The notes under the pieces are model-generated. The model was given only the letters and a program-made list of their open reading frames with translations. It made no database searches and was not told the origin of the DNA. This document shows, piece by piece, positions 1 through 11,788 of a DNA stretch of 64,000 bases. Location: positions 11,478,475-11,542,474 of the forward strand of contig NC_058154.1 of assembly GCF_011075055.1 (NCBI RefSeq). The letters are read 5' to 3'. The translations under genes were made by a program, and so were the position numbers. The stretch is from Mangifera indica (taxonomy: Eukaryota > Streptophyta > Magnoliopsida > Sapindales > Anacardiaceae). How positions within the stretch are numbered: the first letter of the stretch is position 1; each line of letters begins with the position of its first letter.

Positions 1-155
1 TTAATATACTGAAAATCTTTACTCCATTAAAGATTGAACTCATTTTCAAATCAAAGAAATTGATTATCTTGCAATGCAAAGCATCATATTTAAAAAAGAA
101 AAAAAGCAAATAATTTAATAACCACAATTCACTGAAACACCAAATCAACAAAAAC

Positions 156-521
156 CTGGAATTCCTGATCAGTGGCGAGCTTATAAAAGGCGGATTCGAG
201 TTCACTAAGCGCATACATGAGCGTCTCAGGCACATATTTCCCGCCAAATTTACCAAACCGTCCAAAGGAATCAGGCCGCAACCACGTGGCGGGGTCAGAA
301 AGTTTCTTAGCGGTCTCCATTGGAACGACCGTTTCTTTCGCAATAGTACAACGAATGGAAGTCGATTTGGATCTGGCAAACGTGAACTTCTTGGAGAAGG
401 GCGATTGCGAAGGCCGAGAGGATGCTAAAGCAGCGCACTTGGTGGCTTCGCCAGTGAAGCTTGAGCTCAGCTTGGCGGCTGCGGTGGAGACAGTAAAGGA
501 GGCGGCGGCAGCAGCCATCAT
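156..521 (-). CDS. TSB: Tryptophan synthase beta chain, exon 1 (partial, continues off left edge)
   Basis: The enzyme is the plastid subunit that condenses indole with serine to give tryptophan, using PLP. Visible are 122 codons. An Ala/Ser-rich, basic N-terminus (about residues 1-65) looks like a chloroplast transit peptide. It is followed by the family start of the mature enzyme, including [20 protein letters not shown] and [13 protein letters not shown]. Two adjacent ATGs (521 and 518) precede the Ala run; the first is chosen. An in-frame TTG at 602 extends the open frame but is not a plausible start. The exon ends in phase 0 at a CAG|GT donor at 156/155, and the intron runs off the window. 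The PLP lysine and the rest of the barrel are outside. Its promoter side faces a decayed FHA-gene copy because of the tandem duplication described below. Confidence 0.93.
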
Positions 522-2535
522 AAGAGAATTGCAAGTTAAAGGGTTCTGTTTTGGACTTCCACATGTAATTATTAAATAGGAGCCAGATTTGTTGAAATTC
601 AACTTTTTCTTTTTTTTTTTTTAATTATCTAATTTTAAGGATTTTGATCCATGTTTTTAGAATTTCAGTCTCAATATTTGCTTTATAAAAAAAAAAAAAA
701 AAGAATGGGAATGATTCTATTAGAGATGGGTTAGACTGAGCTATTCAAACTTGGAACAATATTCAGTTTAGTTCGAATTCATTTATCACACTGGAGTTAT
801 TGTATCAAAAAACAGGTTTGTTGACGATTATTTTTTTTCTCAAGCAATTTTTTTTCTTTTCCAATTATTTAAATTCAGTTAGAATTGAGTTTTTTTTTTG
901 TTTAATTTGGTTCGAAACCATCTTAGATGAAACGCTTGTAAACTCTTATATACAAATCATAATTACGAATATTTTACGATACATGATACATATCACATAA
1001 TACGATATGATACATATAAAAAATAATATATTATAAAGTATATCGAATTAATACGATACAATGAACATATCATATAATACAATATATATTATCAATATAA
1101 ATCGATACAATTTAAGAAAAAATATTATATATTACAAGTATATATAAAAAATTTTAAATTTAAAATGCTTTTGTGATATATTTTAAAATTATAATATCTC
1201 AATTAAATTTTTTATTATTATTTTATTATTTTATTTTTTAAAGATTATATTATACAATATGATATGATCTTTGATATAAATAAGAAAAATAAACTTTTAA
1301 TATATAATTTAATTCTTATAATTCAAAATAATGGTTAGTATGATTTTGAGATTATTTTGAAATTTGAAAACATATTTTATTATTGTATTTAATGTAAGTG
1401 TGAAAAGATCAATCCTACGTAAAAATATATTTGCCATTGAATAAAAAAAATTCAAACTTTGAAAAAATAGTGGCACAAAGACAGCCGCGGCAGTCGGTGA
1501 ATCTAATTCAATACGAGCCACTCTACGACTAGCTTGTAGACAACTTTGTAAACAATTCTAGTCGTGCTAAATCTCCAAAACGTGCTCAGTCAGCTTCCCC
1601 ACATAGGTTAGTAAGAGCTCAAGATGAAAGAAAGGTCGAGAAAGTGACAGAGAGAGAACATGAAAGAAATCATGTTAGGAGAGGTGATAAAGGAGCACAC
1701 AAGGAAAAGTCTCTTTCTCCCATTTCTCGCTCGCCTTCACCACGTTCAAAACGATTGATGAGGGCCAGAGATGAAAGGGAGGCTGAAACGGAAACAGCGA
1801 GGCAGCATGAGAGAAGTCATGGTAGGGGAAGTGATAAGGGAACATACGGGGACAGGTCACTCAGTCCTGTTTCACGCTCACCTTCCCCTCGTACGAAACG
1901 GTTAAGGAGAGCCCAAGTTGAAAGAGATGCTGATAAAGTGACTGAGAACGAACATGAGAGAAATCATGGTAAGACTAATGAATAAGGGAAGGCGCTCATC
2001 CATTTCTAGGTCTCCTTCACCACGTACAAAACGCTTAAGGAGAGCCCAAGCAGAAAAAGAGGCTACAAAAGTGACAGAGAGAGAGCGTGAGAAGAGTCAT
2101 GGTAGGACAAGTGATAAGAGCACACATCGAGAAAAGGGATTGGATAGGGAAATTGTGAGTGAGAGAGAAATGATAAACGTGGTTTTGATAGGGATATTGA
2201 GACTGAAAGAATGGAGAGAACTTCAGGAAGAGATGAAAGTAGCAGATCTACAAGATCAAGACATGAGCGGCCCACTTTAGATCAACCCCGTAGGAGTAAG
2301 CTTAGATCTCGCTCACCTCAATCAGCGGATGGTGCTAGAAGTCCTCATGAGGTGTCTGGTGATATCCATCCCTTTCTATCCTTGTTATTATCAACATTAT
2401 TGGTGTCTGTTCACTGCTCAAAATGAAGTTTATTAAATGAAACCATCTTTAAATTCATGCATCATGAACAAATAGATTGTTTGACTAGAAGTCAATTTTT
2501 TTTTTTCGGGAGACAAACTCCAGAGGAGATGAACG
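472..2535. repeat. Tandem duplication, left unit (TSB 5' end to FHA-gene exon)
   Basis: This stretch matches 3266-8030 in the same orientation and order: TSB start region, spacer, then FHA-gene exon. Relative to the right unit it lacks about 1.9 kb (equivalent of 4183-6088) and about 0.9 kb (equivalent of 6140-7034), and it has small indels. Homology begins inside TSB exon 1 and stops inside the third FHA-gene exon. The 522-1547 spacer is AT-rich and holds a diverged AT repeat (about 960-1280); I see no gene in it. Confidence 0.85.
1548..2535 (+). pseudogene. Truncated, frameshifted copy of the DAWDLE-like FHA gene
   Basis: It is nearly identical to 7035-8030 of the intact gene and covers the Arg/Ser/Glu-rich N-terminal region. 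It lacks the promoter, 5'UTR exon and start codon: sequence jumps from the equivalent of about 6139 to about 7035. It carries a 1-bp insertion near 1980 that makes a TGA-free frame end in TAA just after GKTN, and a 2-bp insertion near 2168 that shifts the frame again. A 21-bp in-frame segment between two CAGTCAG repeats is missing near 1593. Homology stops around 2535 in the next exon, so no FHA domain is encoded. The ORF pieces at 1644-1985 and 1954-2280 are remnants, not genes. Confidence 0.9.
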
Positions 2536-3265
2536 CTGGCGAGGCTGGGCTGGGCTGGGCTGCCAACTGCAAAGGCTTTTTTATTTTTTTGGAATTTATT
2601 AACTATTAAAAGTGTGAAGACCGAATAATATTATATATTGGTGATATTAAAAATGTGGGCCTATATTTTTGTAGGCATAAGTATAAAGATAAGTTTGGTG
2701 AATGGGTAATGATTGATTTTAGCTGAACTAAATCTGTACAAGGACTGATTCAAATATAGCCCCACATTTTTATAATCGTTTGATTTGTTCAAATTATTTA
2801 TAAAAAAAAAAAAGGTTAAAAAAAGAATTATTAAAAAATAATCATTTAAATATAAAAAAATTATCAGAAGAAAATTATTAAAAAATAAAAGCTATCGTTC
2901 AAATATAGAGTAATGTTATATGTACCTATTTTTAGTACACAATTCATATATACAGTGATGTGTCATTATATAATTAGTTAATTTTAAAAAATATGTTATC
3001 ATATGATAAAGAAATATTCAATCATATGATAATATCTCACCTATGTATATAAATTATGTATCAAAAATAAATACACATAATTTTATTGTTAAATCTATAA
3101 TAATCAATGAAGAAGAAAAAGATGAATTTTCAATAAGATATACTTTGATTGATAATATAAATAAGATAAGAAGATTCAAATCATACCTAACAACTATCTG
3201 AATTTGAATGATCTCGAATAGGCTATTAGGAGCTTCCCATGTACATTAAAAAGGTAATTAAAAAG
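2536..3265. other. Filler between the two duplicated units, with one MITE-like repeat
   Basis: This AT-rich spacer lies at the duplication junction. It includes a short GGGCT tandem run near 2545-2564 and a copy of the palindromic MITE family (about 2905-3090, ending in a CACATAATTTTATTG terminus). I see no coding sequence. Confidence 0.6.
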
Positions 3266-3267
3266 AG

Positions 3268-3315
3268 CTTTGGCGGCTGCGGTGGAGGCAGTAAAGGAGG
3301 AGGCGGCGGCAGCCA
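3268..3315 (-). pseudogene. TSB start-codon stub (first about 16 codons)
   Basis: The ATG at 3315 and the following Ala/Ser/Thr codons match the true TSB start at 518, and about 300 bp of 5' flank also match. Homology ends abruptly after an AAK tripeptide, where unrelated sequence continues to a stop. This is the severed end created by the tandem duplication. A bidirectional promoter residue may remain, but no protein of the family can be made. Confidence 0.85.
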
Positions 3316-3400
3316 TTATAAGAGAATTGCAAGTTAAAGGGTTCTGTTTCGGACTTCCATATATAATTATTAAATAAGAGCCAGATTTGTTGAAATTCAA

Positions 3401-5399
3401 CTTTTTTTTTTAAATCTAATTTTAAGGATTTTGATCTATTTTTTAAGAATTTCAGTCTCAATATTTGCTTTATAAAAAAAGAAAAAGGGAATGATTCTAT
3501 TAGAGATAGGTTAGATTGAGCTATTCAAAACTTGGAACGGTATTCAATTTGATTCGAATTTATTTATCGCACTGGTGTTATCATACCAAAAAAATAAGTT
3601 TGTTGACAATTATTTTTATTCTTTAACAATTCTTTTTCTTTTTCAATTATTTAAGTTAAGTCTAAATTAAGTTTTTTTTTGGTTTAATTTGACTCAAAAC
3701 CACCTTAGATGTAATGTTTGTAAACTCTTATATACAAATCATAATTATGAATACTTTACGATATATATATCATATAATACGATATGATACATATAAAAGA
3801 TAATATATTATAAAATATATCAAATTAATACGATACAGTAAATATATTATATAATATAATATATATTATTGATATAAATCGATACAATTTAAAAAAAATT
3901 ATATATTACAAGTATATATAAAAAGTTTTAAATTTTAAAATGTTTTTGTGATATATTTTAAAATTATAATATCTCAATTAAATATTTTATTGTTATTTTA
4001 TTACTTTATTTTTTAAATATTATATTATATGATACGATATTTGATATAAATATGAAAATTAAATTTTTAATATATAATATAATATATGATTTAATTATTA
4101 TAATTCAAATATATTTGCCATTGAATAAAAAAAATTCAAACCTTGAAAAAATAGTGGCACAGAGATAGCCGCGGCAGTCGGTTGGTCGCAAAATTAGAAA
4201 ATTGAAAATATACAAAAATAACTTTTAATAGGTCAGCCCCACACACGAAAAATCTTTAAGATTCTTGTGGGGCTGACAAAACATGACACATGAAATGATG
4301 GGCCGTGCAAATTTCGACCCGGCCTGTCAACATGTCTACCCAACAAAGATGTAGGCTTGATCCTCTTGTTGTTTTTGGTAAGGAGGAGTAGGCCTGGGTA
4401 CGACTCATAACGGTTTAATTTCGAAAATTGATTCGAATCAATTCAGTATAGTTCAAATTTATTTATTTTAAATTTAAATTAAAAATTTTGATTCATTTTT
4501 TAATTCGAGTCGAGATGCATTTAACTTGATTCAACTTAAATCTGGCTCGAATTTAGAGCTCAAATCTATAATTTGAAATTGCGACTTGATTTTATTTGAA
4601 TCAACTCAAATTCAATAATTTAAATTGACAGTTTGAATTTGTGACATAGTCCGGTTTGAATGAAAAATTTTAAATATTATTTGGATAAAACAACGTCATT
4701 TTGTTTATGAATAATGAATTTAAGCCACAAATATGAGTCATACATTCGAACCAAACCAAACTACTAATTTGAACTATTGATTCAAGTTACAAAAACATGA
4801 TAAACTCGAACCAAACCTAGCTAAGTGATTTTTCATCTAAATCAAACTCGAATTGAACTTAATTATGACTCGATTAACTTGAATCAAACTATTTTTTATT
4901 TGAATTAAACTTGAGCTAAGGGGTGTTAGTGCTCAGCGCGACCTAAATCCACTCCTAAAAAGGAGTTTTATTTGAATTGGATTGTTCAAATCCAATTCTA
5001 ACCTTGCAATCACTGAATTAGAGAAGTTAAATATTTGATTTTAATATATCGTTAGAGAAAACTTAAATTTATATTTTCTTATATAAAGGGTTTTTTTTTT
5101 TTTTTAACAATTCAAATTATCTTTTAGAGGTTTTAGACTTCTTGAGCAAATACATAATATGAGGGAATCATGATAATCAAATCATGTATCGAAAATGTGA
5201 TTTTATGTATTATCATGTCATATTATATCATACATATTTTAAAAAATGAAATAATAAAATATTAATAAAATAATAAAAAAATATAATTATTATGTCATTA
5301 TTTTAGAAAATTTTATAAAAATTTTAAAAATTTTCATATACACCCTTATTATATCATCGTTTTTTTTAAAAATATATATAAATCTGTATTGGTAATATA

Positions 5400-5435
<36 letters not shown>

Positions 5436-6360
5436 TATTATATTATATTAATTTAATATATTTTATAATATATATTATTTTTTATTTAAATTATATTATA
5501 GAGTAGGTATAGTATGGTGTATGATGCGACTACATAGGGAGTTAACAAGGTAACACTTCAATCCATAGGAATTTTGTGTTGGGTTATTGTTTGGCTTCGT
5601 ATTAGCCTAACTAACTTTTAGGTCCACTAAGAATAAGAAAGTAACAACAAGATCCTTGTTCGTCAACTGTTTAAAAAGTACAAACAGAATAAGATTATTT
5701 TTTACCTTTTATCTTTGTGAAGTATTACCGACACAACTGAGTTAAATCAAGTATTATTGGACTTAGGTTAGTTCAAAAAATTGTAATAAAATTTCTTAAT
5801 TTATATATTTCTTAATTATATATATTTAAAATTTGACATTAAACTGTATATATAAAATTTTAAAATCGTTATAGTTAGAAAAATTTTTTAACTCAGATAT
5901 AAAAGTTTAATATATAAATATAAGTTTTAAAGAGTATAAATATAATATTTAAAATTTTTGAGATTAATTGATATTATATAACTCGTCTAAGTGTGTGAGT
6001 TTATTGAGTCATATAATAAACTACTCGAAATCGATTTAAGTAAAGACATGAACTATTTAAACTTGAATTCAATTCAATAATAATCGAAGTGAATCCAATT
6101 CAATACGAGCCACTCTACGACTAACTTGCAAACAACTTTGTTAGATTACAACCCTAATTACACACCTCAAAGCACCCATACACACATATTGTCTAACTTT
6201 TTGAGGGCTACATAGACATTTTTCTAACATCTGAAACTTGTAGGGACTTCACTGTAACTTTTCTATACTATTGGACTAAAGGGATAACTCAAATGTCAAG
6301 GATCTAATGGAACTACCTCGAACCTCAAAGGACGAAAGCAACATTCTCCCCTTAACAAAA
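3401..6360. other. AT-rich spacer with repeats upstream of the FHA gene
   Basis: I see no gene. It contains an AT repeat of the ATACGATATGATAC type (about 3740-4085) and a second copy in inverted orientation (about 5180-5530) that includes a (TA)n run at 5403-5430. There is also a perfect 12-bp inverted repeat, GTCAGCCCCACA at 4232-4243 against 4266-4277. A GAATT/TTCGAA-rich stretch at about 4390-4930 resembles the degenerate hAT-like repeats seen elsewhere here. Confidence 0.55.
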
Positions 6361-6443
6361 TCAAACCCTATAATTCTCTCTGAGCAGCTTCAATGGTGTT
6401 TCGTCTTCACTCTTTTTGCAAATATTAACTTCGACAATTCCAC
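6361..6443 (+). promoter_or_regulatory. Probable 5'UTR exon of the DAWDLE-like gene
   Basis: The C/T-rich segment with an AAACCCTA telo-box-like motif ends at a good GTAAGC donor (6444). The likely acceptor is the TTCAG at 6846, 24 bp before the start codon. The transcription start is inferred, not seen. Confidence 0.5.
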
Positions 6444-6869
6444 GTAAGCAGAACGTTTCTGTTTTTTGTTGCCTAAATAATTTAATTTTTTTGTTATTTA
6501 TTCGGTTCTAGGGTTTAACTATGGTTTGCTTGTAGAATGAGCTGTTAGTAATGGGTATAATTAAACGAAATGCCGATTTTTAAGGTGTTTTGATTTTCTG
6601 GAGCTGTGGGAATTTAAGCCAGCAGAGTGCAACAAGAAATGTGTACTTCGCCGTATTGATATTTTTGTTTGAAAACTACTTTATTTGCTGGTTGCTTGTG
6701 GGGGGCTGTGCTTGATTTCATTGAAAATTTATGTTTTAATGTTTTGATATTTTATATTTTAGCGTAATCTTTGCTCATATGAATGAAGCCATGTTGCGGT
6801 TGTGCTTTGAATTCTCATTTTATGCTACTATTGTAAATGAGTTCAGATTAGTGGCATTAAAAAGTGGTG

Positions 6870-9800
6870 ATGGGACGCAATATAAACGACCATTCAGAAT
6901 CTCCTGTTAGAGATCGAGGGAGAAGGAGCCCGGCTAGGAGGAGCCTGTCTCGAAGAGAGCAGTCACCTGTGTGGCACAAGAGCTCACATAGGGGTAGCTC
7001 TCCTGCGAGAGAGAGAGATAAAGAGAAAGAGAAGCATTCTAGTCGTGCTAAATCTCCAAGACGTGCTCAGTCAGACTCACCAGTTTCTCAGTCAGCTTCC
7101 CCACATAGGTTAGTAAGAGCTCAAGATGAAAGAAAGGTCGAGAAAGTGACAGAGAGAGAACATGAAAGAAATCATGTTAGGAGAGGTGATAAAGGAGCAC
7201 ACAAGGAAAAATCTCTTTCTCCCATTTCTCGCTCGCCTTCACCATGTTCAAAACGGTTGATGAGAGCCAGAGATGAAAGGGAGGCTGAAACGGAAACAGG
7301 GAGGCAGCATGAGAGAAGTCATGGTAGGGGAAGTGGTAAGGGAACATACAGGGACAGGTCACTCAGTCCTGTTTCACGCTCACCTTCCCCTCGTATGAAA
7401 CGGTTAAGGAGAGCCCAAGTTGAAAGAGATGCTGATAAAGTGACTGAGAACGAACATGAGAGAAATCATGGTAAGACTAATGATAAGGGAAGGCACTCAT
7501 CCATTTCTCGGTCCCCTTCACCACGTACAAAACGCTTAAGGAGAGCCCAAGCAGAAAAAGAGGCTACAAAAGTGACAGAGAGAGAGCGTGAGAAGAGTCA
7601 TGGTAGGACAAGTGATAAGAGCACACATCAAGAAAAGGGATTGGATAGGGAAATTGTGAGTGAGAGAAATGATAAACGTGGTTTTGATAGGGATATTGAG
7701 ACTGAAAGAATGGAGAGAACTTCAGGAAGAGATGAAAGTAGCAGGTCTACAAGATCAAGACATGAGCGGTCCACTTTAGATCAACCCCGTAGGAGTAGGC
7801 TTAGATCTCGCTCACCTCAATCAGAGGATGGTGCTAGAAGTCGTCATGAGGTGTCTGGTGATATCCACCCCTTTCTATCCTTGTTATTATCAACATTATT
7901 GGTGTTTGTTCACTGCTCAAAATGAAGTTTATTAAATGAAACCATCTTTAAATTCATGCATCATGAACAAGTAGATTGTTTGACTAGAAGTCTTTTTTTT
8001 TTTTCAGGAGACAAACTCAAGAGGAGATGAACGCAGGTGAGCGGCTTTTTAAGCTTAAAACCTTTCCTTTAAGCTTTTACTAGAGTCTTGCTGGGGACGC
8101 CTGTAGTTATAATATGTATTTGTTGCCTTTTTGTGCACAGTAATGAGAATGGAAATAATATTTTAAAATTTAGTATTTTTCAAGTAAGAGTAATTTGAGC
8201 AATATGTGTTTTATTGGAAGAAATATGGTCTTACCAATATAGTAAACATTAGAACTGTGATAAAAGTGATACAGTATATATGCGGTCAATTGGTTTCCTT
8301 AGTCACTATTTATGTGTTTTCTGTTTGGAAGAATGAAACTCCTTGATGCCGATGTCTTGAACCTTATAGGCCTTAATTGACAAAAAGGACTGTTTTCCAG
8401 AAATTAGCATTGACGTTGTTCTGATTAGACATTACCTGCTTGCTTGATCAGGAATGATGATGATGATTCAATAGCTAAGATGAAGGCTGCTGAGGAAGCC
8501 TTGGACGCCAAAGACAAGGTAGTTGTAGCTTTTCTGCTCCGTTAATTGATTACTTTTTTAGCCTCATTAGTCTTGGTATTCTGAGAACAACTTGGAATGT
8601 AATGACAACTCCTCTTTCCCCTCTGATCATCTATGTGTTTATAATGGTGTACATCTTTTCTATTTGATGAGGTAATGTATTGTGTGTAATACTTGTTGCT
8701 CTTTTGTCTTTGTAACATCAGCAAAAACCTTCATTTGAGCTCTCTGGAAAGCTTGCTGCCGAAACAAATAGATTAAGAGGTAACATCCACTTTCCCTGTA
8801 ATTTTAGACATAGAATCTCTGTCTTGATTTTGCTTCATTATCTAGATTACCTCATTTAGACAGCCTACTTATTACTGATACTTTAATTGGACACTTCAAT
8901 GGTCTTTAAGGCGGCTAGGTTATTGCCTTAATCTTTATTTCTTTTGACTGTTTCAGCAGATACATCTGACTGGTGAATTATCTAATTGGGATTCAGTATT
9001 TTCAATTGTCCTTTACTTAAAAATTTCTCTTACTCAAAATGAATGTGCATCTTTTTGATAGTTTAAAAGCTGTTAAGCAATGACCAGGTGCCATGCTAAC
9101 TTTTCTTTTGGCCTATTAAGCTTCTCTAGATTCCCTTTGCCTTGATTTACAAGAGGGAGGAATTGTACACAACCTACAAGACTTTCTAACTTAGGCAGAT
9201 ATGTTTTCTTTTAGGGTGGGGCCATCTACTTATTACACTGCTGCCTTTGGTTTTGTTTTAGTAAAATTAGAATAATAATAGTGTCTTTCCTTTGTTTTAA
9301 TTTCTTTCTCCTGCTTGTATTTTTTTTTTTCAGGTGTAACACTGCTCTTCAATGAACCTCCTGATGCTCGAAAACCTAAGTTAAGATGGCGACTCTATGT
9401 TTTCAAGGCTGGCGAAGTGCTGAAAGGTAAAGTTTATACATCTAATTACTTGTTTGCCCATTTGATATTTCCTTCTGTGTATAGTTCATGTAGATCTCTT
9501 TTCCTTTCTTCTCCCTTTCACCATGTATTTTTCTTGCTTTATCCATGAAAGGTGCATGTTTCTTGTGAGTTCATCTGGTCAAACTGTATGAGGAGATTTT
9601 TTTTTTAAAAATATTAATACAGGAATCATATAGTTGAAACTCAATGCCATAGTTGGGGTGCAAGGGGTTTACCTCAGATTTGGATTGTTGGATATTTTCC
9701 ATTTTTTTTTTTTTAAATGTCTATAGCTACTAATTAAGGTTATAGAAACTAGGGTAGGGAATTTGGAAATATTAACATTGAAAATAGTGGAATAATATCA

Positions 9801-11121
9801 TAGAGTCAAATTTCACATTGTTCAAACAAGCTAATTGAATCTAGAGCTCCTTGTTTGGGCAACTTGGCCTTGAATTTTACTTCAGTCTGGATGCAACTAA
9901 GCAATGATTTTTAAATGATTGCATTGGTCAAAACCATACTGATATGATGATGTGGTTGGTGAAGTACCTTGAACTTTTATTCTTGCATTTTTACTTTGTG
10001 AAAATGATTCCTGATGCTGAAGAGATACTTATATATGTACCCTTGGTTTATGTTTGTGTTACTGAGATGTTTGCCTGATCAACAGAACCACTTTACATAC
10101 ATCGGCAAACTTGTTACCTTTTTGGGAGAGAAAGAAGGGTAGCAGACATTCCTACAGACCACCCATCTTGCAGCAAACAACATGCTGTAATTCAATACAG
10201 GTAGATATATAAATTGTGGTTTTATTTTGTTATTGATATTCTGGGCCCTTGTATAACATGTTAGTTTTGTTTTTACAGGCAAGTAGAGAAGGAGAATGCC
10301 GATGGTACATCATCAAAGGAAGTAAAGTATGACTTAGTACATTTGTGATTACCGGTGTGTGTTGGTTGGAGTTTTTATTTCAAAATTTATTATCTAATTG
10401 TCCTATATGTTTTCACAATGGAAGGCCTTACTTAATGGACCTCGGAAGCACTAATAAGACTTACCTTAATGTAAGAAATTCATCTCAATTTTTTTCATTT
10501 GACTTGTTATGCCATTTGTATAGTATTTGAAATAAATATCTTCTATTTTTTTGTGCTTTGCAGGAAAATCCAATTGAGCCACAACGCTATTATGAACTTT
10601 TTGAAAAAGACACTATTAAGTTTGGTAATAGTAGGTAGGGCTGTGATCAATATTCAAAGAAAAATGTTATTTGTACTTATAATGTATACCAATTTGAGTA
10701 CTAATGCTGGTGTATCATCATGTGATTGAGTATTATTTTATTTTATTTTTCAAAATCACGTAATTTCATAATGCATATAGTTTTATGGAAATTCAAAACA
10801 CACTTTCAAGTATCATAATGATTGATATATTAATTTCATCCTCTGCAGGTTATCATGAATTTTTGGAAAGATATCATTAGATTGGTTATATTATAGTTGA
10901 TCAATATGATGAGTTAATTTTGCCGGGCAATTGTTTTTAAAGGCATCTAAATCCATTAATCTAATCTGTTCTCAATTTCATCTGTACCAAGTGTTGTATC
11001 ATTTATGTTCTGCATACTAGTGACTCATATCAATTTATGCTCTACCTGCTAATCAAAAGTTTACTATTTGGGATTTTGCAGCCGAGAATATGTGCTGTTG
11101 CATGAGAACTCGGTTTCATGA
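6870..11121 (+). CDS. DDL: FHA-domain protein, DAWDLE/SNIP1 type
   Basis: Arabidopsis DAWDLE is a nuclear phospho-threonine-reading protein that binds DCL1 and supports miRNA and siRNA biogenesis; animal SNIP1 is the counterpart. Exons: 6870-7850, 8008-8036, 8452-8518, 8722-8779, 9334-9426, 10086-10200, 10279-10326, 10425-10470, 10564-10634, 11082-11121, giving about 515 residues with every junction in frame. The N-terminal two thirds is Arg/Ser/Glu/His-rich and low-complexity, with four imperfect repeats of about 45 residues. The acidic linker KMKAAEEALDAKDK follows, then the FHA domain with GRERRVADIPTDHPSCSKQH and LMDLGSTNKT (phosphopeptide-binding loops), ending in YVLLHENS. ATG 6870 is the start; the in-frame GTG codons before it are not used. 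The donor at 7851 (GTGTCT) is weak but frame-consistent. Confidence 0.92.
7092..7637 (+). repeat. Four tandem RS/RE repeats inside the DAWDLE-like protein
   Basis: Units start at 7092, 7227, 7374 and 7506 (45, 49, 44 and about 44 codons). Each opens with an SRSPSPRxKRLxRAQ-like stretch, followed by E/K/T-rich then ERxHGR-like sequence. They are in frame and encode phosphorylatable Ser-Pro pairs. Confidence 0.8.
10858..10920 (+). pseudogene. Decayed tandem copy of a DAWDLE-like exon, inside an intron
   Basis: Sequence after a CTGCAG at 10857 resembles the real exon 10564-10634 (TATxATGAAxTTTTxGAAA, then ATTA) and its downstream intron start (TGATCAATAT). The copy has stops and no open frame, so it is read as a dead duplicate exon in the last intron. 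Confidence 0.45.
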
Positions 11122-11448
11122 AATGGCTACTCCAATATGTTCCTCCTTTTTTCAATGCTCAATGAGGTTTAACCATTCAAGGATGTCGTTCTCAGTACTC
11201 CATGTTTGTGACAGAAGTTGGTAGGTCTTGTCTTCAAATTTGTTACACCAAGGAGTGAAGAGTCTCTCTGATCCTATAGAGGGGAACTGTGTTGTTAAAT
11301 GATATTTGTCTTCTTACTACAAAGCCATACATCTCTGTGAACAAAATTTCCTGGAAATTGCTTCTATTTTGGAATATTATTTATAGGAATGCTAGTAAGC
11401 TATTTTATAGCTTGAGAATTTTTTGTATCTTCTTGTCTGAGAAATGCT
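11122..11448 (+). other. 3'UTR and downstream spacer of the DAWDLE-like gene
   Basis: It follows the TGA at 11119-11121. I see no further coding sequence. A terminator or poly(A) site is expected here but cannot be placed exactly. Confidence 0.4.
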
Positions 11449-11780
11449 TAATGTTTTAAAATCTGGTCGAATTGGTTCGGTTGGAATCCAGTGGTCAGCC
11501 CTATCCGGGTTATTGTTTAAACAGCCATTTAGCACCAGATTGATACTATAATTTTGGTTGGATATACATTAGTCTAATTTTTATCAAATATGTTTTTAAG
11601 TTGGCATGTAAGAGAGTGAAAATTTTTATAATTTTTAGGACTCAACCAAATATCTGACTATAATTTTGTCTGATTGAATATTATTTTAATATTTATTTAA
11701 ATGGTTTACACGCTAATTATCAATCAGACTGATCAAACCCTTAGCCAACCCTTTCATTGGGACTGGGTTTGAAAACATTC
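11449..11780. mobile_element. Small non-autonomous DNA transposon (8-bp target duplication)
   Basis: The ends are imperfect inverted repeats, TAATGTTTTAAAATC against GAATGTTTTCAAACC when reversed. GAAATGCT flanks it on both sides (11441-11448 and 11781-11788), which fits a hAT-class insertion. It has no coding capacity. Confidence 0.6.
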
Positions 11781-11788
11781 GAAATGCT

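Larger units (their letters stand above)
3266..8030. repeat. Tandem duplication, right unit
   Basis: This is the direct repeat of 472-2535. It starts inside the TSB exon and carries the complete FHA gene at its right end. It contains two segments absent from the left unit: 4183-6088 and 6140-7034, the second holding the FHA-gene promoter and 5' exons. Confidence 0.85.

Noticed and set aside
217..579. Plus-strand open frame over TSB exon 1
   Set aside because: It is a shadow of the conserved minus-strand transit peptide and mature TSB start.
1644..2280. Two Arg-rich open frames as separate genes
   Set aside because: Alignment to 7035-7850 shows they are frameshifted pieces of one pseudogene without a start.
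6864..6869. Two in-frame GTG codons as start of the DAWDLE-like protein
   Set aside because: Plant nuclear genes start at ATG; the ATG at 6870 follows at once and fits the family N-terminus.
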